54,175 nucleotides of DNA, from the NCBI GenBank assembly GCA_011192175.1, contig DUEJ01000155.1, forward strand, positions 1-54,175, read 5' to 3'. A program made the translations under genes and the position numbers. The DNA is from Thermoflexia bacterium (GTDB taxonomy: Bacteria; Chloroflexota; Anaerolineae; B4-G1; SLSP01). A model generated the notes under the pieces. That model was not told where the DNA came from. It worked only from the letters and a program-made list of their open reading frames with translations, and ran no database searches. Position 1 is the stretch's first letter; each line of letters starts with the position of its first letter. Positions 1 through 7,253 of this stretch are shown here, in pieces.

Positions 1-101
1 CCTGCCACGGGGGGATTTGCATCTCCGCTAACACCTACCCGGGTGCTAACTCGCCGTGTGGCTTGGATGTTAAAGGAGATGCAAATCCCCCCGTGGCAGG
101 T
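1..101. repeat. Inverted repeat at the window edge (26-nt arms 1-26 and about 75-100)
   Basis: cctgccacggggggatttgcatctcc at 1-26 is the exact reverse complement of ggagatgcaaatccccccgtggcagg at about 75-100, which lies inside the helicase gene. Confidence 0.9.
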
Positions 102-2133
102 GTTAGCGGTCACTTTCACCAACAAGGCAGCTCGAGAGATGCGAGAACGGTTGGATGGCATGGTCGGAGAGCACGCGGCACGGGATATGTCTATCGGGAC
201 GTTCCACGCGACCTGCGCGCGCTGGTTACGGCGGGAAGCCGGAGCGGCCGGGCTGCCGAGTGACTATCTAATCTTCGATTCTGCCGATCAACTGGCGGTG
301 ATGAAGACGGTAGTGCGGGAGTTACAGCTGGATGATAAGCGTTATCGTCCCCAGATGTTGTTAGGTGCGGTTTCACGAGCCAAGAATGAGTTGATTCCAC
401 CACCAGAGTATCCAGTGCATACTTATTACGATGAGATCGTAGCGCGGGTGTATCCGCGTTATCAAGAAACTCTGCGCGAAAATGGGGGCTTGGACTTTGA
501 TGATCTGCTAGTAGAGCCGGTGCGCCTCTTCCGCCAGAACCCCGAAATACTGGAAAGGTACCGGCGTCACTATCGTTACCTGCTAGTGGATGAGTTCCAG
601 GATACCAATATGGCGCAGTACGTGCTACTCCGCTTGTTAGCGCAGGAGCACCACAACATTTTTGTGGTGGCCGATGAGGATCAGTCCATCTACTCCTGGC
701 GCGGGGCCGACTATCGCAATATCCGCCGCTTACGCACCGATTTTCCGGAGTTGAAAGAGATTTTGCTGGAGGAGAACTATCGCTCCACACAGGTAATTTT
801 GGACGCGGCGCAGGCGATGATCTCCCGCAACCTGGATCGCACCCCTAAACAACTCTTCACCCGGCAGGCCGGTGGCGCGCCCATCGTCTTGCGCGAAGCC
901 TACGATGAGCGCGAAGAAGCGTCTTTTGTGGCACGGGAGATGCGGACGTTGCAGCACTCCGGCTATGAGTGGAGTGATCTGGCGGTGATGTACCGCACTA
1001 ACGCGCAATCGCGGGCCCTGGAAGAGGAATTTGTCAACGCTAATATCCCTTACCGGCTGATCGGTGGCACCCGCTTCTACTCGCGCCGGGAGATCAAGGA
1101 CATTCTGGCCTATTTGCGGTTAGCGCAGAATCCCGGCGATAACTTCAGTTTCTTGCGGGTGATAAACGTGCCCTCCCGACGGATTGGCAAACAGACGTTA
1201 GCGAAGATCAGAGCGCAAGCGGACCGCATTGAGGGCAGTCTTTTCGCCGGGGCGTTGGCGCTGCTTGAGCGCCCGGTGCTGCGTGGGCAAACGCAGCGCG
1301 GCCTGACGCGCTTCACCTCGTTGGTGGATAGCTGGTACGCAGGACATGAGGGACTAGCCGTCACTGCATTACTGGATCGGATTATTGCAGAGAGCGGATA
1401 TGAGGATCATTTACGTGACGGTAGCGATGAGGGGGAAGAGCGCTGGGAGAATGTACTGGCGTTGCGGGCGGTAACTACCGAATCGCCGGATATCTCGTTA
1501 GTGGATTTCCTCACGGAAGTGGCGTTGGTAGCCGATGTGGATGAGCTGGCGGCAGAAGTAAAAGCTGTCACGTTGATGACACTGCATAGCGCCAAGGGGT
1601 TGGAATATCCGGCGGTCTTCATCACCGGACTGGAGGACGGGATCCTTCCCCATCGACGTTCTTTAGAAGATTCCCCCTCGGCACTGGCGGAAGAGCGGCG
1701 GCTCTTCTACGTGGGAATGACGCGCGCCATGCAACGGCTCTACTTGAGCTACGCCTTTCGCCGAAGCTGGTACGGCCGGAGTGAACCTTCGCAGAGCTCC
1801 CGCTTTGTGGAGGATTTGCCGGGGGAATTGTTGGCACAAAACCGCAAGCGGCCCACTGTTAAGCAAGCAGGGAGCAGTTGGAGGGCCTCGAGTTGGCAGC
1901 CGCCGGCCCAGAGGCGCAAGGATAGTCAGCCGAAAAGCCGGCCACAGAATTCCGTTGCGCCACAATTTCACGCCGGTGAGCGCGTGCGACATGCCAAATA
2001 TGGGGAGGGGGTGATACAATCCAGTCAAGTCGCGCATGGCGATGAAATTGTGGAAATTGCCTTCGCGGAGAAATTGGTGAAGCAATTTTTGGTCGGAGTA
2101 GCCCCGCTAGAAACATTGGCGGAATCGTCATAG
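37..2133 (+). CDS. pcrA: UvrD/PcrA-type superfamily 1 DNA helicase, 5'-truncated
   Basis: VLAVTFTNKAAREMRERL, LLVDEFQDTN, VADEDQSIYSWRGA, LEENYRST, TLMTLHSAKGLEYPAVFITGLEDGILPH and EERRLFYVGMTRA are UvrD/PcrA motifs. The Walker A (GxGKT) part is missing; in-frame coding resumes at 'T R V L T R R' (about 37). Confidence 0.93.
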   Translation, partial: TRVLTRRVAWMLKEMQIPPWQVLAVTFTNKAAREMRERLDGMVGEHAARDMSIGTFHATCARWLRREAGAAGLPSDYLIFDSADQLAVMKTVVRELQLDDKRYRPQMLLGAVSRAKNELIPPPEYPVHTYYDEIVARVYPRYQETLRENGGLDFDDLLVEPVRLFRQNPEILERYRRHYRYLLVDEFQDTNMAQYVLLRLLAQEHHNIFVVADEDQSIYSWRGADYRNIRRLRTDFPELKEILLEENYRSTQVILDAAQAMISRNLDRTPKQLFTRQAGGAPIVLREAYDEREEASFVAREMRTLQHSGYEWSDLAVMYRTNAQSRALEEEFVNANIPYRLIGGTRFYSRREIKDILAYLRLAQNPGDNFSFLRVINVPSRRIGKQTLAKIRAQADRIEGSLFAGALALLERPVLRGQTQRGLTRFTSLVDSWYAGHEGLAVTALLDRIIAESGYEDHLRDGSDEGEERWENVLALRAVTTESPDISLVDFLTEVALVADVDELAAEVKAVTLMTLHSAKGLEYPAVFITGLEDGILPHRRSLEDSPSALAEERRLFYVGMTRAMQRLYLSYAFRRSWYGRSEPSQSSRFVEDLPGELLAQNRKRPTVKQAGSSWRASSWQPPAQRRKDSQPKSRPQNSVAPQFHAGERVRHAKYGEGVIQSSQVAHGDEIVEIAFAEKLVKQFLVGVAPLETLAESS

Positions 2134-2260
2134 GATTCTTAGGAGTCGCCGTATGGGATTCCATACTCACAGTAATGAAAATGCTTCACTAACGCCAACC
2201 CCTTTGTCTTGAAGCAGACTTTTGACTTGCGACTTGTGACTTATTTTCAGAGGAGGGGAG

Positions 2261-3820
2261 ATGCACGCCAAACAATGGATGGCTGTGATAAGCATAGGAT
2301 TGAGCGTGGTATTAGCGCTGCTCTTTTCGTCGCTGCTAGGTATTCCAGCGGTGAGTTGGGCTGATTCTAAATCAGAGGGAACCGCTACTGCTACGGCGAC
2401 CTTTTTTGGATGGTCAAACGGTAGCGCTAACTTCGTCACCGCGAGTTCTGCGCCGGTTACTTGCACGTTAGCTTACACGACGACGGACAAGGCTCCCACT
2501 GGCAACCACTCTTTCGAGACCGCAGCAGATATTAGCAACTTCACCGAGCAATCCCTGGCCACGGGAAATGTTGGCGATCAAGTGCTCTCGCAGGCGGATT
2601 TCTACCGGTGGGATAATGTGTCAGTGGGTTATGAGTATGGGGTCACGGCGTTGCCGGATAAGACCAGTAATTATGACCTCGCTATTGCCGTTTATGATGG
2701 AGAGCATAATTTGGTGGCGTTGGATGATGATCCAACCGATTACAAGGCCAGCATCACGGTGGTGGCAGAAAATGATGGCCCGTATTTCTTTGAGATCTAC
2801 CAGCGGAGCGCGCAATGTCGTGGGGATACCTATAATTTGGTAGTGAACTCAACCGCTCCCCCCCCCACACCGACGAGTACGCCGACACCGGGGCCGACGA
2901 ATACGCCGGTACCCGGCACCCCCACCCCTGCGCCGACCTGGATGAGCGGTTACGATAAATACGAGCCAAACTTCAATTTTGATACTGCACAGAGCATCGC
3001 GCCGGGGGTAGAGTACGCGCTCAATTTCACGCCGTGGGGCAACGCGGAACGAGATAACGATTACTTCAAACTCTGGGTAAAACCTGGCTTGATGTTCACT
3101 TGCGAGACCTTTGAGTTGGCCCCGGTGGTGGATACCAACATGATTTTGTATGATGCTAACCGCAATCAGATTGGCGGGAATGATGATCGGGCGCTGGGTG
3201 ATTACCGGAGCAAACTTTCCTATTACAGCACTTACGAGGGTTATCTCTATCTATTGGTGGGGACTGGCGACCGCTTATCTGGCGAGGATGCCAGAAATAG
3301 TTCATATAAGCTAAAATGCGAGAAAGCCGTGCCAGGTACGCCGACCCCTATCGGCGAGGATGAGGCGCCCTCCAAGGACCCCACGCCGATTCCTACCGCT
3401 ACGCAGCCGGCCTCTCCGGTGGCGACGCCGGTGGCAACGGTTACCCCGGCTCCCGCGTCTGGCTCGGTGGCGCTCACTTTCCAGCCGCTGACTACGCCGG
3501 CCCCCATCACGGCCACGCCAACCCCCTCGGGCTTTCGTAATTTTAGATTGGTTATTTATTACGATGATAATGCTGATGGGCAATTCGGCGCCGGGGAAGG
3601 CGTGCCCGGGTTCTATGTGCAGGTTTTGGATGCGTATGGCAGCGAAGAGCTGGCGCGTGGCTATACCGACGCACAGGGGAGTCTCTCCTTCTCTGTGCCG
3701 ACGGTGGATGCGGTGCAAGTGCTGGTACCGTCGTTGGGGTTGGCCCGTCAAGTGGCGCCCTCGGCGCCGGAAGTCAAAATACGCATTGTACCGCAACCCT
3801 TGCCCGTAGTAATTCCCTGA
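2261..3820 (+). CDS. Secreted protein with two PPC-like beta-sandwich domains, Pro/Thr-rich linkers and a C-terminal SdrD B-like domain
   Basis: N-terminal hydrophobic signal. Repeated 'ETAADIS...DFYRWD...YDLAIAVYD...YFFEIYQ' and 'DTAQSIAPGVEY...NDYFKLWVKPG' patterns. PTPTSTPTPGPTNTPVPGTPTP linker. 'DDNADGQFGAGEGVPGFYVQVLDAYGSE' resembles SdrD_B. Confidence 0.7.
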   Translation: MHAKQWMAVISIGLSVVLALLFSSLLGIPAVSWADSKSEGTATATATFFGWSNGSANFVTASSAPVTCTLAYTTTDKAPTGNHSFETAADISNFTEQSLATGNVGDQVLSQADFYRWDNVSVGYEYGVTALPDKTSNYDLAIAVYDGEHNLVALDDDPTDYKASITVVAENDGPYFFEIYQRSAQCRGDTYNLVVNSTAPPPTPTSTPTPGPTNTPVPGTPTPAPTWMSGYDKYEPNFNFDTAQSIAPGVEYALNFTPWGNAERDNDYFKLWVKPGLMFTCETFELAPVVDTNMILYDANRNQIGGNDDRALGDYRSKLSYYSTYEGYLYLLVGTGDRLSGEDARNSSYKLKCEKAVPGTPTPIGEDEAPSKDPTPIPTATQPASPVATPVATVTPAPASGSVALTFQPLTTPAPITATPTPSGFRNFRLVIYYDDNADGQFGAGEGVPGFYVQVLDAYGSEELARGYTDAQGSLSFSVPTVDAVQVLVPSLGLARQVAPSAPEVKIRIVPQPLPVVIP

Positions 3821-3838
3821 ACGGAGAGTGGAGGTTTT

Positions 3839-5347
3839 TTGATGAGTGCTGTAGAGGAAAAAACTAACGCGGGAGATAGTTTGGCCCCGTCCCCCCGGCC
3901 AGAGGTCGGAGAGGCGGAGAAAATAACTACCGCGGAAGATAGTTTAGCCCCGTCCCCCCGGCCAGAGGTCGGAGAGGCGGAGAAAGTAACTACCGCGGAA
4001 GATGGTTTAGCCCCGTCCCCCCTACCAGAGATTAGCAAGGAAGAGGCGGTTAAGAAAGCCCGCCCCTTTCCCCCCACTTGGGCGTTTTTGGTATTGCTAT
4101 TGGGGATCATTGTAGTGGTCGCGGTGGGCGTGGGGGCGTTGCGCCAGCTCTGGATTTCATCCTCTGCCGAAAGCGGGGCGCAAGAGACGGCGGTAGGGAA
4201 ATTGGCTACTTTTGATTCGCCGCCAGATATCCCAGAAAACGCAGAGATTTTACAGGAAAACGGAGCGCCTGTGGCCGTAGTCTCTCCTCACAAATTGCAG
4301 CTACCCGGAGCAAGTTATGCGATTGTGGCGACGCCCCTTGAAGGGACGCGCTGGCCGGTACCCACTGCGCAACAGGATGTGGCGGTATGGGTTTACGGCA
4401 CAGTGGTTAATTATGTGGTGGGGTTACCTTACATCACCACGACTACCTCATTGCTGGGCGGGCTGGCATCTACCGACCACATCACATTGACCTTGAGCAA
4501 CGGTAACGAGTTGATCTTTGGCTCCCCGCAGGCCCGTCGTTATCCACTTGAGGATACCACGCCGTTATCCCAGCGGCGGCCCGGTCTCACGCTGGTCGTA
4601 TTGGGCGGAGAGGAGGCGGATCGGCTGGTGGTGCAGGCGCGTTATCTGCCCGAGGCGGCTACAGGTGGGGGGAAAACACAGCAGCTAGGGGAACTGTTGG
4701 TGGCGTTGCTGACCGCCGGTATGCAGAGCACAACGGTGAACGGGCAAAATTTTCTGGTTGAATACCGGTTGACCAACCAGGGAGCAGAGCCGTTGGATAC
4801 AGCTCTCTTTGATCTGGTGTTGGAGGATGGCCAGGGGCAACGTTACGCCGTGAACTCAGAGGTCTCTTATTTAGGCGAGGGTGGACCTCTACCCGCGCTT
4901 ATCTCAGCAGGAGAGACTGTGGCGGTGAGTGCTGGCTACCGGGCGCCTAAGGATCTCCAGCCCCCCTTGACCTGGATCTTGCGCGTCGATCCCACCTCTG
5001 AGCAGGCAGCCCGCTTTCCATTGGCCTATCGGGCGCCATTGCCTGGCCCGCCGCAGCCCCAAGTGGAGTTACTAGAGGTTTTTGCGGATCAGGGACGGGA
5101 TGTGATTGTGATTAATGGAGTAGTGCGCAATAGTGGCGAATCCGCGCTGGCGGTGACGTCCGATAACGTAAAACTCTCTTCTAGCGGCGGCGAAGCAGAA
5201 TTGCGAGCGCAAACCCCCCCGTTTCCCTGGCAAATTCCCGGCGGGGGAAAGCAATCTTTCGAGTTGCAATTTCAACGTCCTGCCGGGGTGGATTCGGTGT
5301 TACTCGATATCTGGGGGTTCACTTTTAGGATTGAGGGGTTGCCGTAG
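3839..5347 (+). CDS. Membrane-anchored hypothetical protein with N-terminal 21-aa tandem repeats and one TM segment
   Basis: ORF with upstream GGAGAGTGGAGG. DSLAPSPRPEVGEAEK(I/V)TTAE repeats precede the TM helix WAFLVLLLGIIVVVAVGVGAL. Confidence 0.7.
   Translation: MMSAVEEKTNAGDSLAPSPRPEVGEAEKITTAEDSLAPSPRPEVGEAEKVTTAEDGLAPSPLPEISKEEAVKKARPFPPTWAFLVLLLGIIVVVAVGVGALRQLWISSSAESGAQETAVGKLATFDSPPDIPENAEILQENGAPVAVVSPHKLQLPGASYAIVATPLEGTRWPVPTAQQDVAVWVYGTVVNYVVGLPYITTTTSLLGGLASTDHITLTLSNGNELIFGSPQARRYPLEDTTPLSQRRPGLTLVVLGGEEADRLVVQARYLPEAATGGGKTQQLGELLVALLTAGMQSTTVNGQNFLVEYRLTNQGAEPLDTALFDLVLEDGQGQRYAVNSEVSYLGEGGPLPALISAGETVAVSAGYRAPKDLQPPLTWILRVDPTSEQAARFPLAYRAPLPGPPQPQVELLEVFADQGRDVIVINGVVRNSGESALAVTSDNVKLSSSGGEAELRAQTPPFPWQIPGGGKQSFELQFQRPAGVDSVLLDIWGFTFRIEGLP
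3875..4030 (+). repeat. 63-bp in-frame tandem repeat, about 2.5 copies
   Basis: Units begin at 3875, 3938 and 4001 (gat(a/g)gtttrgccccgtccccc...). The first two are nearly identical; the third is partial and diverged. Confidence 0.9.
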
Positions 5348-5355
5348 TTTAGCGG

Positions 5356-6138
5356 TTAGCCGTTAGCGATTAGCATTACCAAGACGCCAAAACGTCCCGT
5401 ATTTCCCTTTTCGGCACGGTGCGAGTACCATTCATCCGTGTGGCCAGCGGTGTAGAGACCAGATTGCTCAATCATCCCGACGCCCGCCGCCTGAAGTTGG
5501 GCCGCGACCGCGCCTGGTAAATCCAAGTAATGTTGGCCCGCACGTTGCTCGATAATTTTTACCTCGCCGGGCAGTGTCGCCTGGATAGCAGCGATAACCT
5601 CCCCCCCTACCGCGTAATGCTCCGGGCCGATGGCCGGCCCTACGCCGGCCCAGAGTTCCTCCGGGCGCGAGCCGAACGCTTCCTCTAATGCCCGGATCGT
5701 CTCCGTGACGATGCCCGCCGCTGCGCCACGCCAACCGGCGTGCGCCAGGGCAGCCGCGTGATGCACCGGATCGTAGAAGAGCACGGGTGTACAATCCGCG
5801 AAGCGCAGTAGGAGCGCGATTCCTGGCTCATTGGTGAGCAGCGCATCCGTTGCGGGGATGATGGTGCCGCCTTCTGCGTGGCCTACTGGGGCTACGTGGC
5901 AGCCATGCACCTGGTGCGGGCTGACGATCTGGTCACGCGCGATACCAAAAGTCCGGCAGACGCGGCGGTGATTTTCGGCTACTGCGGCGGGATCATCCCC
6001 CACGGTACTGCCTAGGTTGAGCGAGGTCAGCGCACCTTGACTTACCCCGCCTTGCCGGGTGAGCAAGGCGGTACATAAAGAGTGGCCTGGACTCTCAAAA
6101 GAGTACCAGGCCAGTCCGTTTCGTTCCTGACGGCGCAT
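5356..6138 (-). CDS. pgeF: PgeF/YfiH (Cu-oxidase_4 family) polyphenol oxidase / purine nucleoside phosphorylase
   Basis: TRQGGVSQG, LLLRFADCTPVLFYDP and AALAHAGWRGAAAGI are family signatures. Confidence 0.88.
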   Translation of the reverse strand: MRRQERNGLAWYSFESPGHSLCTALLTRQGGVSQGALTSLNLGSTVGDDPAAVAENHRRVCRTFGIARDQIVSPHQVHGCHVAPVGHAEGGTIIPATDALLTNEPGIALLLRFADCTPVLFYDPVHHAAALAHAGWRGAAAGIVTETIRALEEAFGSRPEELWAGVGPAIGPEHYAVGGEVIAAIQATLPGEVKIIEQRAGQHYLDLPGAVAAQLQAAGVGMIEQSGLYTAGHTDEWYSHRAEKGNTGRFGVLVMLIANG

Positions 6139-6545
6139 TACTGCTTGAAAATGGTCTTCAAGACCAAACCGATCCAGCCGCAGATCCAGGCGACCAGCAG
6201 GATGCCGGCCAGCGCGATCTTCTTCTCATCCATAATGGGGACGATTTTGGCGCCTGCGGAGTCGACCTCAATGTAAGCGATGGGACGCACTTTGGCGCCA
6301 CCGCCGCCGCCACCACCACCCGCTACTTCGTGTTTTTCGGGAGCGGTTTCCGTGATTTCCGCGTCAGGCTCTTGGTCGCCGGAGTGCGGGCCGCTGCCAA
6401 AGCCCGCCCCAAAACCATAGCTGACCTCCGCTACGGGGATCAACGTGCGTCCGGCCACTTCCTGGGGTGCGCCGAAGACCATATCTACATTGGCTTTTTC
6501 GGAGATACCGGTGATTTTCTGCAGAAGTTCTTGGAGCTCTTTCAT
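6138..6545 (-). CDS. gerW: GerW/YtfJ family protein
   Basis: DMVFGAPQEVAGRTLIPVAEVSYGFGAGFGSG, a Gly-rich linker and KVRPIAYIEVDSAGAKIVPIMD, typical of YtfJ/GerW; C-terminal TM helix. Confidence 0.85.
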   Translation of the reverse strand: MKELQELLQKITGISEKANVDMVFGAPQEVAGRTLIPVAEVSYGFGAGFGSGPHSGDQEPDAEITETAPEKHEVAGGGGGGGGAKVRPIAYIEVDSAGAKIVPIMDEKKIALAGILLVAWICGWIGLVLKTIFKQ

Positions 6546-6610
6546 TAGCTGTTCCTCCTAGGGGTGATTAAATTTCCAAAATAAAGCAGGGATTGGTGAT
6601 TTGAGATTAG

Positions 6611-6740
6611 TTGATTAGCTGACAAGATCCTGTATTTGTCTCCAGAGCAAGAGATTGGACGCCGATTAACGCGGATGAACACTGATTTTTTGGTTTTATT
6701 AAGAGAAAATCTACGGCCGAAGAATTTGTCAGTTAATCAA
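6611..6740. repeat. MITE-like interspersed repeat, copy 1, with terminal inverted repeats
   Basis: Left end ttgattagctgacaa (6611-6625); right end ttgtcagttaatcaa (6726-6740), reverse complement ttgattaactgacaa (14/15). Internal homology to 9201-9332. Confidence 0.65.
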
Positions 6741-6797
6741 ATGTACTTGCTTTTCTCAATATCCGCGAGTGACCCGCTGATAGTTCCCTTCGCGTGA

Positions 6798-7094
6798 TTA
6801 TGCGCGCTTGAATTCTATCAACAAGATAATAAGGCTGCTGAGCAGGGCGACGCCTAATCCGATGCCGGCCATCAGGCTCAACTGATCTTGGGTAGTGTTG
6901 GGAATAGTGTGCCAGCGATTGCCCTCCGGGCCTTGTTCGACGATGGAGGAGGGCCGCAAGCGCGCACCGCGTATGGTTTCCCCTGGTCCTCCGCCCTCCA
7001 CGGTGGTGACCAAGATGGAGGGGAGCAGTCGTCTTGCTCCTACTTGGATGGGTGTCCCGGCGACTAACCGGATGCGAGTTTTGATGTTATTCAT
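6798..7094 (-). CDS. Small GerW-like membrane protein, diverged paralogue of the adjacent GerW
   Basis: Start MNNIK follows AAGGAGTAAAT. VAGTPIQVGARRLLPSILVTTVEGGG...RLRPSSIVEQGPEGNRWHTIP...TM parallels VFGAPQEVAGRTLIPVAEVSYGFG...KVRPIAYIEVDSAGAKIVP...TM. Confidence 0.6.
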   Translation of the reverse strand: MNNIKTRIRLVAGTPIQVGARRLLPSILVTTVEGGGPGETIRGARLRPSSIVEQGPEGNRWHTIPNTTQDQLSLMAGIGLGVALLSSLIILLIEFKRA

Positions 7095-7253
7095 ATTTAC
7101 TCCTTGTTTGTAATTCGCCATTCGCTATTTCAATTATAAGCTGCTCTAGAATGACGACAAGTGCTTTTGCTGGGGGCCGGGTAACTCACGCTGGCGCTTG
7201 TAACCTTCTTAGCCTGGGGTATTATTATCAAAGATAGTTCAGTAGTTGTTGAG

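Noticed and set aside
191-790. Long antisense ORF inside the helicase gene
   Set aside because: Composition and lack of motifs indicate a shadow ORF of GC-rich coding DNA; the same applies to other overlapping antisense ORFs (e.g. 3311-3796, 16275-17222, 39951-40484, 51488-52222).
1781-2014. Alternate-frame plus-strand ORFs within known genes (e.g. 63-263, 2568-2843, 3564-3809, 20346-20630, 39878-40423)
   Set aside because: They lie wholly within well-supported genes, lack their own ribosome-binding sites and show low-complexity composition.
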